DNA of 64,000 bases. Origin: Aristolochia californica (taxonomy: Eukaryota; Streptophyta; Magnoliopsida; Piperales; Aristolochiaceae). The notes beneath the pieces were generated by a model. That model saw nothing but the letters and a program-made list of their open reading frames with translations. It ran no database searches and was not told where the DNA came from. Positions 24,691 to 36,439 of the stretch are shown one piece after another. Where the stretch lies: assembly GCA_029961685.1 (NCBI GenBank), contig JARWKL010000009.1, forward strand, positions 27,777,208 through 27,841,207, given 5' to 3'. The position numbers and the translations under genes were made by a program. Numbering within the stretch: the stretch's first letter is position 1; each line of letters starts with the position of its first letter.

Positions 24691-25000
24691 ATTTCAAGAT
24701 TCCATAATATTGGGATCAATAACTTAGAGTGTAGGAGAGATGAAGGAAAGAGAAGAAGAGAAGAAGTGAAATGAGGTGAATGAATAGAGAGGTAAGAACG
24801 AATGAGAGAGTGTGTGTGAGAGAAAGAGAGAAACACATAGAGAAGAGAAGAGGGAAGAATAAGGGTTGTAGTTGAATACTCAACCCTCCCCCTTAACCAT
24901 TATTTATAGATGTATAATGTACATAAATTACAAGTATGCCCTTCACCCTAGAGAGAGTGAAGAAGAGACAAAAAACATAAGATTTTTATAACAATGCCAC
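24691..25000 (-). mobile_element. LTR remnant, minus orientation (LARD family of 16006)
   Basis: The reverse complement shares gtctcttcttcac, ctagggtgaagggcata and a tctataaataatgg TATA-like segment with the LTR at 20044-20289. It ends atcaaca near 24691. GA-rich repeats on the plus strand at 24735-24860 correspond to the pyrimidine-rich U5. Confidence 0.7.
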
Positions 25001-25824
25001 CTAAGCTTGTCTATGTCTTTAAACATGTATGTATAAAAAAGGTCGAAACCAACCTCATAGGATTTCAAACAAAAGCAGTGATAATAATTACTAAAAAGGA
25101 TAACACCTATCACTCAAAGCATGACGATAAAAACCCACCTAAGGATACTCATAAAAAAGTGTCAATGGATTTAAAATGCCCATATGTATATAAAAAGCGA
25201 AACCAACCGAAGCAATGCACAAGAGCTTGGCCCAAAGGGCTATGCAAGAGTAAAAAAATGATGGTAGGAGAAAGGTAACTAATAAAAAGTGGTATATAGG
25301 GAATGTAACGAAGGAAAAATAATCACCTCGATAATAAGAATGAGAGTGTCAAGATAGAAAAATAACTTAACAAAATTGACCAAGTATGACCTCAAGATAA
25401 TTTCATGAGGATGAGGAAAAAAAATTAGAGTTGAGGATGCAAAAGATATACAACCAAGTAATAAAAACACAAAACTTGAAAACAACATTGACTATGGAAA
25501 CTTTGATAATTGCATAACTCAACTTACAAGTTTATGTTTACAAATTGATTAGTCTATATGAAAAAAATTTCTAATCAAATACTCAATGAATTCCCATCTG
25601 GAATAGTTTCTAGATTCTTCAGAATCAAAACACAAATTTTCCAATGATAGACTTTATTGAATTAGCAGCACTTTCCTAAATTTGACTTTCCAAAGATAAG
25701 ATATTTATGAGATCAAAGAGCCTTAAAAAAAGAAGATAGTGCTTAAGCCAACCAAAACTCTCTAATCAGAAGAAATATTTGGCTAAAAAACTCAGATTTT
25801 AGGAGAAAATGAAACCCAATTTAC
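25001..25824 (-). mobile_element. Internal LARD fragment, interrupted by the copia insertion
   Basis: Part of 25010-25260 is the reverse complement of 19690-19930, including the blocks around caaccgaagcaatgcac and ttggcccaaagggc. The copia element was inserted at 25824/31089. No coding capacity. Confidence 0.65.
25820..25824. repeat. Copia target-site duplication, left
   Basis: tttac immediately outside the left LTR, repeated at 31089-31093. Confidence 0.93.
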
Positions 25825-26006
25825 TGTAAATCTCTCTGATTTCAGAGAGATTTTTCCATTATCAAACTCTGATTCAGATTACAAAATCCGTCGGGTTGAT
25901 GAGAAACCCTATTCGAAAAAGAAGAGGAAAAGGGAATTTAAAAGTATGCCCTTGGACCAAAGAAAAGACAAGTATGCCCCTTTACATATACATATTTACA
26001 TTAACA
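25825..26006 (-). repeat. 3' LTR of the copia element
   Basis: 182 bp, plus strand TGTAAATCTC...CATTAACA. Preceded on the minus strand by the purine tract at 26007-26019. Confidence 0.95.
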
Positions 26007-26019
26007 CCCCCCCTCAAAC
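26007..26019 (-). promoter_or_regulatory. Polypurine tract of the copia element
   Basis: On the minus strand, gtttgagggggggg sits between the pol stop codon (26020-26022) and the 3' LTR. It primes plus-strand DNA synthesis. Confidence 0.9.
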
Positions 26020-29000
26020 TTAGGAAGGGGCAATTAACATAAGTTTGCCTATGAGAAGATGAAAACGAGGAGCTGGATGCAATTTGGTGAAGACATCCGC
26101 AAGTTGAGATGTGGAGGAAACATGGGGCAAGGTGAGAGAGCCTTGTAAGTAGTGATGCCGCACAAAGTGACAATCAATCTCAATATGCTTCGTACGCTCA
26201 TGAAAAACCGGATTCTTGGCAATCTAAATGGCACTTTGATTATCACAAAACATAGGGGTAGCAGACAGTTGAGGAAAGCCAAGTTCTTCAAGTAAGCGGC
26301 GAAACCAAATTAACTCAGCAGCGGTGGTTGCCATAGCCCGATATTCTGCCTCGGCAGAAGAGCGAGAGACAATGGATTGTTTCTTACTCTTCCAAGCCAC
26401 CAAAGAATTTCCAAAGAAGATACAATACCCAGTAGTAGATTTTTGATCTGACGGATCACCAGCCCAGTCAGCATCAGAATAACCAGTGATAACCAAATCA
26501 GAGGTGGAAGACAAAAGTAAGTCATGATGCACAGTGCCACGTAAGTAACGTAAGATACGGAGAACTGCTGTCCAATGAGTGGTACGAGAGGCGGAAGCAA
26601 ACTTACTAACCACAAGAACAACATAGGTAATATCAAGACGGGTTACCGTCAAGTAAACTAGGGACCCAACTACCTCTCTGTATTGGGTAACATCTGACAA
26701 CAAGTCACCATCTGTAGGGCTAAGGCGATGATTGAGTTCAATGGGAGAATCCATAATCCGATCATCTGTCAATTTTGTACGACTGATTACTTCAGAGATG
26801 TATTTTGATTGAGACAAAATATAACCTTCAGGAGAATAGGCAACTTCAATACCCAAAAAATACCGTAAATATCCAAGATCCTTCATTTCAAAGAGAGAAT
26901 GAAGTTGTTGTTTAAGGTCTGCAATGCCAGCTTCATCATCACCAGTCACAATCATATCATCAACATATAGAAGGACCACAATATGCCCCACAATAGTTTT
27001 ACGAATGAACAAGGCAAAATCATAGTTGGAAGCAACAAAGCCAAGACGGATCAAAGAGGAACTGAACTTCTCAAACCAAGTGCAAGGAGCTTGTTTGAGA
27101 CCATATAAAGCCCATCGAAGATGGCAAACATAACCAGCAGGATGAGGAAGGCCTGGTGGTGGCCGCATATATACCTCCTCGGTCAAATCACCATTTAAAA
27201 AGGCATTTTTAACATCCATTTGATGAAGATGCCATTTTTGAACAACTGCAATAGAAATCAAGGTGCGAATGGTGTTCAATTGAGCAACAGGAGCAAAAGT
27301 TTCATCATAATCAAGGCCTTCAGTTTGGGAGAATCCTTTAGCAACTAACCGAGCTTTGTATCGCTCAAGTGTACCATCAGATTGAGTTTTGACTTTGAAA
27401 ATCCATTTACAACCAATAGCATGCTTACCTGGAGGAAGTTTTACCAACTCCCAGGTACCTGTTTGGTGCAGGGCGGTGAGCTCACCATTAATAGCTTGTC
27501 GCCAATTTGCATCGCATACAGCTTCCTTGTATGACTTAGGCTCAACAAAAGAATGAATCTTAGACAAAAAGGTCAAATAGGGGGAAGAGAGCAAATAGGA
27601 AGATGGACTATACCTCTGAGGGGGACGGCGAACACGAGTGGAAATGCGAGGAGTGGCAAGATGCAGATCACTAGAGTCCAGAGAGTTGAGAGGGAGAAGC
27701 GCCATAGGATAAGGTAAGTCAGTACCTGCATGTGATTGTTGTGAAGGCATAGTAGAGGAGACCTCTGGATGGAGGGGTGAATCAGTGGACAGATGGTGAA
27801 TGATTAATTGGTCATCATGGGGCTCATCAGACACAAAGGGATCAATGTGTAACAATTCTGTATCATGCAAACTAGGAGTAGACAACGAAATCCGAAAGTA
27901 ACAGAACTATTCCAAAAACTTAATATTGCGAGAAACAAAAAGTCTACCAGACTCAGGATGATAACATCGGTATCCTTTTTTACCAAAACTATAACCTAGA
28001 AACACACACAATGCAGATTTGGCAGACAATTTAGTGCGACAGGAAGGGGGTAATAAAACAAAGCAAGCACAACCAAAGATTCGCAAGTGATCATAGGTAG
28101 GACGAATACCATACAACCGTTCAAAAGGAGAGATACTACCAGAAATAAATGACGGAATTCGATTAATCAAATAAGTGGCAGTATGAAGGGCTTCCCCCCA
28201 AAATTCAGAAGGGACAGAAGCATGGAGCAGTAAAGAGCGAACGGTTTCAATAAGATGACGATGTTTACGTTCTGCAACACCATTCTGCTGAGGTATATAA
28301 GGACAAGACAACTGATGAATAGTGCCCTCAAATTTCAGAAAATCATTCAATAAAGATGACATATATTCACCACCCGAATCAGAGTGAAAAAATTTAATGT
28401 GAGTGAAAAAATGGGTTCGCACCATAGCACAAAATTGAACATAAATAGAATAGAAGTCTGATTTTCGATGCATAAAAAATATCCAAGAGAAACGAGTAAA
28501 ATCATCGACAATCAATGCATAATAGCGAGCCCCACCTTTTGTGGATACAGGTGCAGGTCCCCAAACATCAGAGTGGAAAAGATCAAAGGGAGAGGAAGTG
28601 ACCGAGTGACTTAATGTAAAGGGTAAATGACATTGTTTGCCAAGATTACAACCAATACAATCACGAAGAGGGGCAGATTTAATAGTATAATCTAACATAT
28701 TGTGTTTGATCATAAACTGTAAACGAGAAGCAAAAACATGTCCTAAACTAGTATGCCATACGTAAAAAGAGTTATCTACAGAAAGTAAATCTTGAAACAT
28801 GGATTGAACTGAAAAACTAGACACCTGCAGAGATACTGGCACTTTCAAATCATCAAGCAAGTAAAGACCACCTTCTCTATGGCTTATCCCAATCTGCCTC
28901 CCGGACTGGCGATCCTATATAAGATAATGATCAAAATCAAAGGTAATGGTAAGACCTAAATCAGTAAGTTTGCCAATTGATAGAAGGTTAACAACTAGAT

Positions 29001-30348
29001 GGGGAACATAGAAAACATCAGACAAAGACCAAGTAGGGTGAGTGACAGTTCCAACCGAGGCTAGTGGCATGGGAGAGCCATTAGCAGCTTGGATGTTAAC
29101 TGGGTGAGAAGGCTTAACACAATCATGTAAAAGAGACAAGTGGGGTGTCATATGGTGTGTGGCTCCAGAATCTAAGATTTATTTATGAGTGTCACTGGAG
29201 CCAGCCAAACAAGACATACCTGTATGAGATGCAAATTGAGTACTGAGAGCAGACGACTTGCCAAGAATGCGAGTGAGCTCGACAGGCAATGATGAGATAT
29301 CAGGCGTAGAATCACTGCTGGTGGGAGCTGGGGTAGAAGGGACATCTGAACAATCCCAAGACCCAATGGCAGCAGATGGACAAAAACCTCTATGCGGAGG
29401 TGGACAACTGAAGGCAAGATGTGGTGCAGATTTGAAATGGCCTTGATTTTGACGACTAGAGGCATGATGTTGTGTAGGTTTGAAATTGCCTTGAGTTTTA
29501 TTGTTGCTTTGCAATGAGGGACACTAGTGTTTCCAATGCCCTTTACCATGACAGTAGGAACATTCATCTTGTGGAACTGGCACTTTTGGTTTCCCTGATG
29601 ACTGATGAGTATGAGAGTGTGTACCAGAACCAAGTATGCCCCCTGATGACTGAGTATGAGAGTGTATTCCAGAGACAAGTACGTGTGACATATCTGGTGA
29701 CGATGTCTTACTGGAAGAAATCCCACCCAAAGACCTCAATCGTGTTTCTTCAGCCAATAATTCAGATACAGCTGCGGACAAGGTGGGTAGCGGAGCTCTA
29801 TGGATCATAGATCCTCTTATCAATTCAAAATCACTGCAAAGAGCCATAAGAAAGTCGGTAAGCTTGCGATCATCACATGCTCTGGTATATTCATGGAGCT
29901 TCTAAAAGGAGGGTGGATCCATCATATATAGTTGATCCCACAGAGGTGTCATAAACGAGTAGAATTCTTGAATTGTACGATCACCTTGCTTAGCGGACCG
30001 AAGTTCTGTCTCAATCTGATACCTTTTAGCAAAGTTTGTCTGTTCATACAAAGTTTCCAAATAGTCCCATATTTCTTTTGCTGTCTCATACTTCAACAGT
30101 TGCAAATTGATAGACTGATCCACTGAGTTGTTGATCCAAGTGATGATTTTTGCATTATCAGTCAACCACTTCTTATTTTCTTTGATGAAGTCAGTGGATG
30201 TAGGTTCTGGAGCAGTGATATTTCCATCAATGTAATCCCATAGGTCTTTTCCAACTAGAAAATTTTGCATCACAAACTTCCAAAGAGAGTAACTACTCCC
30301 ATTTAACCGAACAAAAATAACCTTCATATCCTGACTAATTGAATCCAT
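26020..30348 (-). pseudogene. Copia gag-pol polyprotein, one frame with six stop codons
   Basis: 1443 codons from MDSISQDMKV to a terminal TAA, with no frameshift. Order: UBN2 gag; CCHC knuckle near 29540 (C-x2-C-x4-H-x4-C); protease ILDSGATHHMT near 29160; integrase with WHTSLGH and CIGCNLGKQC, then the catalytic Asp/Glu region (HSDVWGP, DSGGEYMS); RT with DVKNAFLNG and YVDDMIVTGDD; RNase H with YSDADWAGD and SSAEAEYRAM. Stops lie at 29902 (TAG), 29524 (TAG), 29179 (TAA), 28915 (TAG), 27907 (TAG) and 26224 (TAG). The product would make the enzymes and particle for retrotransposition. This copy cannot do so without readthrough. Confidence 0.95.
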
Positions 30349-30886
30349 AGAAAGGTAAGTCCAAACTAAAACTAGCTCTCAACCCAGCCACTATAATCAA
30401 CTTCCCTCACAAACACAAATCAATATCACGCTTTCTCAAAAAAAAAATAACACGAGAACTTCAAACAACCTCCAATAGAACTATTTCCGAAACCCACTCC
30501 AAACCCCAAAATCAACAAATTTCAATGGTAAACCTACTATAGGAATTTTAAAATTCCACGAGTCCGTAATGCCCTCCACGGACAGAAATCGCACAGGTGA
30601 ATACTAGAGGTCAACGAGACAGAGCAACACAAGCCACAAATATCCCAGAAATAGAGGGGAACCAACCTTTGAGGGCGCCGAAACGAGGATTCAACTCACG
30701 ACAGAGCTTGTGCGGGGCGGTGAGGCATCTTCAAGCACCAGCGATCACCGGATGAGGAGCAGACGAGTGGCGCGAAAGCAACAGACGAACAGAACGAGCA
30801 CAAACTGAGCAAAACAAAAAAAAAAAATTTCGAGTGCAAGAGCAACCAAATCACCTTAGACTAAAAAATTGAAGCAAAGTCGTTTG

Positions 30887-30905
30887 ATTTCCCGCTCTGA
30901 TACCA
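30887..30905 (-). promoter_or_regulatory. Primer-binding site of the copia element
   Basis: The minus strand reads tggtatcagagcgggaa directly after the 5' LTR, complementary to the initiator Met-tRNA 3' end. Confidence 0.93.
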
Positions 30906-31088
30906 TGTAAATCTCTCTAATTTCAAAGAGGTTTTTCCATTATCAAACTCTGATTCAGATTACAAAATCCGTCGGGTTGATGAGAAACCCTATTCGAAAA
31001 AGAAGAGGAAAAGGGAATTTACAAGTATGCCCTTGGACCAAAGAAAAAGACAAGTATGCCCCTTTACATATACATATTTACATTAACA
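30906..31088 (-). repeat. 5' LTR of the copia element
   Basis: 183 bp, nearly identical to 25825-26006. On the minus strand it begins TGTTAATGTAAATATG and ends TTTACA. Confidence 0.95.
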
Positions 31089-31093
31089 TTTAC
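31089..31093. repeat. Copia target-site duplication, right
   Basis: tttac, identical to 25820-25824. Confidence 0.93.
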
Positions 31094-31499
31094 ATCAATG
31101 CCTAGAAAGATAATCGGAGAGAATAGAAAAAACAAAGATTTTTGAAGATTTTTGGCAGAACTAACCTTTGGTACTTTTAATATCAACATCTCCAAAAATA
31201 TAACTTAGAATCACAAATGGTTTATTTCTAAAGAAACTAGACTCAAAGATATTTAATTTTACACCTACATTGACACAAAAAAAATTATTTATGAATCTTT
31301 TATGACTTCTTGATTCTCTTCATCTGTAACTTGATCCTTGCCGACATTAAATTTTATCCTTCTGAAACTTCACTTCAATACCTTTCATCAAAGTATAACA
31401 TATCTTCATAAAATATATGAGTTCTATACAGGGACCCTTCTTAACATAACTTATTTTCAAACCAATGGATGCAAAGTGAGTATTAAAAGAACCAAAGGA
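31094..31499. other. Flank of the copia insertion
   Basis: AT-rich; no gene or clear repeat boundary. It should continue the element interrupted at 25824, but homology is weak here. Confidence 0.4.
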
Positions 31500-32345
31500 A
31501 AAATTAGGGAAGTTTGACTTTGTGGGTGATATAGGAATTTTCTTGGGCTATTCATCTCATATCAAGGCATATAGAATTTATAATAAGACATCTATGAGAG
31601 TCGAGTCACTCCATGTTGAGTTTGACGAATCTAATTTTCTAAATCCAACCCCAACTCCAATTTCTAATGATAAAGAGGAAAACCCTTTTTACTCATCCCT
31701 AGGATCTCAACCTCAAGACCAAAATCTTGAAGAGAACCCAAATTATCAGGATAATCTACAAGAACCAATTATTGAGCCAAATAACTTTAGGTTCATGGCT
31801 GATCGTTCCCTTAGAACAAATAATTGGTGACTCTCAAGGAAAAATTGTAACTAGAATAACAAATCATGAATCTATAGTGAATAATGCCTTCATTTCTCAA
31901 ATAGAGCCCAAATGCTTTGTCGATGATGAAAAAAATGATTTTTGGATTATGGCAATGCAAGAGGATCTAAATCATTTTTAAAGAAACAAAGTTTGGAGAC
32001 TAGTACCTAGAACCCAAAATCAGCAAGTAATAGGAACAAATTGGGTCTTCACGAACAAAGTTAATGAGGGAAATCAAATACTGAGAAACAAAGCTAGGTT
32101 AGTTGCCAAAGGACACAACACAAAGGAAGGAATCGATTTCAAAGAAACCTATGCACTCGTGGGAGGCAATTAGAATCCTATTAGACTATGTTTGTCACAT
32201 AAAATTCAAATTGTACCAAATGGATGTCCAGAGTACATTTCTAAATAGGTACATTGAAGAAGAAGTCTATGTTGAACAACCTGAAGAATTTAAGGGCATG
32301 AGAAAGTTTGACCATGTATACAAATTAGATAAAGGATTATATGGG
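31500..32345 (+). pseudogene. SIRE-like copia pol fragment (integrase end to RT)
   Basis: The C-terminal integrase region appears as GDIGIFLGYSSHIKAYRIYN. After a degenerate linker come RT segments (NKVWRLVPR, VIGTNWVFTNKV, NKARLVAKGH, then KLYQMDVQSTFLNRYIEEEV). Frame changes occur near 31850, 31980 and 32170. The fragment stops near GLYGTN, before the YVDD catalytic motif, and joins directly to gag sequence. Confidence 0.85.
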
Positions 32346-32490
32346 ACAAATGCATGTGACAAAGAAGGACCCATTTAAGGAGCAAAAATTAGAAAATAGA
32401 ATTATCGTCACAAAAACAATCAATGTGTTGACTAGGCAAGACATGCAATAGCTCAAAATAAAATTGAAGGCTATTAACTTATTATTGTGA
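32346..32490 (+). pseudogene. SIRE-like gag fragment fused behind RT
   Basis: atgtgacaaagaaggaccc and the following 130 bp match 23050-23190 of the gag at 22912. Gag downstream of RT reverses the normal order, so this is a rearranged or recombinant junction. Confidence 0.75.
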
Positions 32491-32740
32491 GTCTTAGTGT
32501 GAAGATATTCAAGTGGTATATCATGTCATTAAGAGAGTGAGTGGCATAGGTTGTAATTAGTTATAATTTTAGAGTTAATTTTTTACTGATCGGGAGCTCT
32601 TCTCTAAACCCTAATCTTTTATCCAACTCTTGCCTCTTAGAAGCCCTCTTCTCTTTAGCTTCTCTTCTGTTCTTTCTTCCTTCTTCTCCCTTCTTCGTCT
32701 TCTCAAATCTAGTTCCTATGGATTAAACCCTAGAATTTAA
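32491..32740 (+). mobile_element. LTR-like 3' part of another copia element
   Basis: Pyrimidine-rich tail (cttctctttagcttctcttc) ending gaattta just before a primer-binding-site sequence at 32741. The 5' limit of this LTR is not determined. Confidence 0.5.
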
Positions 32741-32758
32741 CTTGGTATTAGAGCAGGA
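32741..32758 (+). promoter_or_regulatory. Primer-binding site
   Basis: cttggtattagagcagga, matching the Met-tRNA-complementary type used by the neighbouring elements. Confidence 0.7.
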
Positions 32759-33585
32759 ATTATAGGGTTTAAATCAAAGTTAACCAAGTCATTCAAGTGT
32801 AGAAAAAATGAGTCTCAAAATCATCCTTCAAGCATGACAAGGTTCATCCAACTTGAAGAAAGGAAGAGGCTGAAGTCAATTCAGCATGGTCTCTCTTTAA
32901 TCGCGTAAGTTTGACTCTATGTTTTAAATTATGTAGGATCAAATTCATGTATTTGAAATTTATAAATTCATTCATGGTCAATAGTCAATTCTAAAAAAAA
33001 AATTATTTTTCTTTAAGTTCAATGGCTGAAACTTACATGTGCACATGTTGATTTTGAGTACTTCATGGCATTCTTTGTTTTTTATGCCAAAATTTCTTTA
33101 ATAAAATTTCGAATATCCTTTGAAAGTTATCCTTGAGTTCAGTCTTGTTTAATTAGTAATTGATCAATTAATCCATTGAAATCTTAAGTTAGGGTTTGAG
33201 GAGTTGTTTAGGAAAGTAGTCCATAGTTCAATTATGTTAAGGACCACTTTCATACCACTTTTTATTTCGTTTTTCCTTGGATGATTAATGATTGTTGGCC
33301 AATTAGAGTTCTTATTTAAACTCTAAAAGGAGAATAAAAAAAAAGGGAACCATACTCGTATGCATATAGGCTGAGTTTATTCTTTGGCTTGATTGCTAAA
33401 TTCAATGTGTTGCTAGTGTTTTTTTTTTATATAATTCCATTGCCTCAAGTATTTGTTCCTTTGATTCAATCTTGTCCTCTTCCTTCTAAAACTCATTAAG
33501 AGTGCTTTGTTTCCAGAAAAAAAACATTTTTTTTCAGTTATCATACGTGAAGTTTTAAACTCTTCTTCTTCCTACTCTATATATG
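32759..33585. other. Non-coding leader region of the copia remnant
   Basis: Between the primer-binding site and the gag fragment. No coding motifs; AT-rich. Confidence 0.45.
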
Positions 33586-33716
33586 TTGAGTTCGGCAAAG
33601 GAAACCCCTTGAGAATTATTAAAATTCCACTAAGAGGGTTGAATAATTATTTATCTTGGTCCCAATGTGTGAAATGGTTCTTGACTAATAGAAACCTTGT
33701 GTTGGCCCTGAATTGA
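33586..33716 (+). pseudogene. Copia gag N-terminal fragment
   Basis: The frame reads KIPLRGLNNYLSWSQCVKWF, the UBN2 gag start also seen in decayed form at 1430-1460. It stops at 33714 and is abutted by a minus-strand LTR, so only about 40 codons remain. Confidence 0.75.
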
Positions 33717-33734
33717 GATATTCAAATTAAAACA

Positions 33735-34826
33735 AATTTGTGTGTGTAACCAAATATCAAGCATAAAATCAATTTAATGTAAATAGCAACATGCATACAA
33801 CATAGGGATAAAAAGATTTTTTGTTATTGATGTTCCCCTACTGGTAGTCACTGCTCAAGAACCCGTGCTTGGGAAAATTCCACTATTATGTTCTAATAGC
33901 TGGAAAATTACAAAGAGATCCCAACTCTCATTGGCCACTTGTAGCTCAATACACAATTTTTGCACAAGCCAATCTCCCCAAGAGATTACTGCTAGATTCC
34001 AGCTCTATCTAGATTAACCTTTCACAAATTCATAAAAAGAGAGGGAAAAGTTACACCCTTACTTGGAGAGATGCTTCTCCTTGAGAGATTCAAGTCATCT
34101 CTTCCTTTGTAGCCCGTTGTGAATATATCAAAGCACTTATACTATAATGTATACACGAATGATTGAAAGAGATTGGTGTTTTTCAAAGTAATGTTCTCTC
34201 TCTTTCTCTCTAAAGCACTTTTGGTAGGAATTTGCAAGATAAAAGTTTGTGACTTAAAGATATGCCAATAAATGCTCATTCACTCCTTTACTCATGGTTT
34301 GGTAGGGTATTTATAGCTTCCCCAACTCAAACTAATCGTTATTTACCCACTTACAAAAATCAGATTGTTGATTAATTGATCACTAGTAAGTGACTGATCG
34401 ATCAATTGATCAAAAGGGCTACTTTTCAATCAAAACATGATTCATTAATCAATAGATTGATCGATCAACGTTATTGTTGGTCTAGAAAAGTTAAGTTGAT
34501 CGATCACTACTAGTGGCCGATCAATCAATCGAGATTATCTCTGGTTGTACAATACTTGTATGATCGATCAGTGTATTTTCATTTGATAGATCATGCATGA
34601 AGTCCCTTACTGGCAACGTTCTCACTGATCAATCAATTTGGTGGGATGATTGATCATTCCATGTAAATTTTGCTTGCCTGGATAGCTATGATCGCTCTCT
34701 CATTGAGGGATGATTGATCGTGCGTTATAGCATGAAATGGACATGTTTTGGATGATCAATCAATCGATTATGTTTGATCAATCATGCTTTATATTTATGA
34801 TCGGTCACAGTTAGCATTTGTCAACA
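33735..34826 (-). mobile_element. SIRE-like LTR, minus orientation, truncated
   Basis: Starts (minus strand) TGTTGACAAATG at 34826 and is rich in gatcgatcaatc-type motifs from 34370 to 34790, like the LTR at 21242. Its 3' end is missing or eroded near 33735. Confidence 0.75.
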
Positions 34827-34839
34827 CTGCTGTTGTTGT

Positions 34840-35168
34840 TCGCCATTGGAAAAAGCTTCCTAAGGGCGTTATTTTGGCGACAACGGTGTTGGGAGAACCT
34901 CCTGGATAAATATGAAAGTTGGCATTGCCTCTACTTCCCACTCAGTAGAAACATCCCTCAACTCATCCACATCAACCTTCAAGAAGATCACATCATGCAA
35001 CATTTTAACCAACTCCACGAGCAATGGGGTTATGAACATGCAAGGTCCGCACCAAGAAGCAGTGAAATCCACCACCACCAATTTCTTGCTATTGGCGCTC
35101 TCCTGTAAGTTCTTCGTCCAGGCATCAAGGCTATTTCAAGTCATCACAGTTCCCTCGGAGGGGGCCAT
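34840..35168 (-). pseudogene. Thioredoxin h fragment (captured, antisense to its neighbours)
   Basis: Thioredoxin h is a small cytosolic disulfide reductase. On the minus strand the ATG at 35168 begins MAPSEGTVM. After one stop it continues SLDAWTKNLQESANSKKL, then VVVDFTASWCGPC (active site at 35054-35040), KVDVDEL and EAMPTFIFI. Homology fades near 34910. About 90 of the usual 115-120 residues are present without an intron. Intronless structure and the early stop mark a captured or retrocopied pseudogene. Confidence 0.88.
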
Positions 35169-35225
35169 TTCTAAACATAATAAACAAGCAGAAACACACA
35201 AGATTTCTCTACTCCCGACCTGGTT

Positions 35226-35670
35226 ATGGTGTTGTCCAGGTATGGTGTGGTTGTAGCTACAAGGAAAATGTTTAATGAAATGCTTGACCGAGATACTATA
35301 GTGTGGAATGCCATGCTCACCAGCTATTCTCAATTGGACCTCTCACAACAAGCTCTCTCTCTCTATTTTCCAACCTGAGCTTCGCCGGTGTAACACCCGA
35401 CGACTTCACACTTACTGCCACCTTGAGTATGTGCTCCACTGCTGCCCAAATTTTCAATCGTATGAGCATACAAAATGAAATTTCTTGGTTTTCTATGTTG
35501 CATGCCTTTGCTAATTTTGGCAAGTTTGATGATGCACATAACCTGTTCGGTGACATGCTTATCTGAAACTGTATTGCCTGGAATTCTACAATTAGCGGTT
35601 CTATTAAAAGGGGACATTGTATTCAAGGATGTTTGGCAGCAACGGTGGGACAAAGTTCCTGGAACAAAAC
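35226..35670 (+). pseudogene. PPR-protein fragment (captured)
   Basis: Pentatricopeptide repeat proteins bind organellar RNA. The plus strand reads ARKMFNEMLDRDTIVWNAML and TSYSQLDLSQQALSL. After a frame change near 35375 it continues NLSFAGVTPDDFTLTATLSM, NEISWFSMLHAFANFGKFDD and AHNLFGDML. These are about three consecutive repeats of the plant PCMP type (E/DYW family). Stops and the missing body of the gene make it a relic. It begins only about 60 bp from the antisense thioredoxin start. Confidence 0.85.
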
Positions 35671-35674
35671 ATGA

Positions 35675-35780
35675 GCCAAGCAGCAGCTAACCATCTTGGA
35701 GGCCCCTAGTGTGCTACCAATTGTTGTGCAGCACTTCCAGTGGGGAAAAACTGGCAAACTCAACCACATGGCAAATTTTG
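35675..35780 (+). pseudogene. Ubiquitin-specific protease fragment, part 1
   Basis: The frame reads AKQQLTILEAPSVLPIVVQH then FQWGKTGKLNHMANF. This matches the UBP15/16-type segment that precedes the catalytic His box. The fragment is cut at 35780 by an LTR element and continues at 38687. Roughly 40 residues of the parent are missing between the two parts, so an internal deletion preceded the insertion. Confidence 0.75.
35776..35780. repeat. Target-site duplication, left (non-coding LTR element)
   Basis: ttttg, repeated at 38682-38686. Confidence 0.92.
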
Positions 35781-36268
35781 TGTTGGAAGATAAGCTCAAG
35801 CCCACACGACCAAGGAAGGCCTACATATCTAAGATTATTATAAGATGGGCCACACGACCAAGGAAGACCTACATATCTAAGATTATTATAAGATGGGCCA
35901 CACGACCAAGGAAGGCCCACAAGATGGGCCCAAACCCATAATAAGTAGGACCCACAACGATTACCATGAGTTGGCATCCTTATCACATCAGTCGGAAGAT
36001 CAAGAAGGACTCACAAAAGTATCTTATCATATGGTCACATCAAAGAAGAGTTTTAGTTTTAGTTATTTTGTCTTTTATTTATATTGAGTTATTTAATTAA
36101 GTTAGGACTTATCTTTAAGTGTTAGAGTTTGGGTGTAATTTGGACTAGGGTAGTTTTATTGTAATTGGACTTTAGTACCTTCCTCTATTATAAATAGAGA
36201 TTCATGTACTTTGATTACAACAAGTTATTGATGTCAATGAAGTATTTCAATTTTCCATAAATTCAACA
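35781..36268 (+). repeat. 5' LTR (488 bp)
   Basis: TGTTGGAAGA...ATTCAACA. Contains two copies of a 47-bp unit (cctacatatctaagattatt...) where the 3' LTR has one. A cctctattataaatagag TATA-type segment lies near 36182-36200. Confidence 0.95.
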
Positions 36269-36286
36269 TGGTATCAGAGCAGGTTC
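36269..36286 (+). promoter_or_regulatory. Primer-binding site
   Basis: tggtatcagagcaggttc, complementary to the 3' end of initiator Met-tRNA, starting at the first base after the LTR. Confidence 0.93.
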
Positions 36287-36439
36287 TATGAGTTAACTTG
36301 GTCAACTCACGGAGGTAATGTGAACCTTTTTCTCTAAACCCTAAACCCTAAGTCTAGGTTCGTAGTTATTTTTTTCAGTCCCTACACCCTTAGTTTTATT
36401 TGCGTTTTTTACCTCTATACGTAGTTTTTTATATTAAAA

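Larger units (their letters stand above)
25825..31088 (-). mobile_element. Complete Ty1/copia retrotransposon, 5.3 kb, minus strand
   Basis: Both LTRs (about 182 bp, TG...CA), a 5-bp duplication (tttac), a primer-binding site, a purine tract and one gag-pol frame are all in place. The two LTRs differ by about four substitutions and one indel, roughly 98 percent identity by eye, so the insertion is recent. Gag, protease, integrase, RT and RNase H follow in copia order. Six in-frame stops make it non-autonomous now. Confidence 0.97.
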
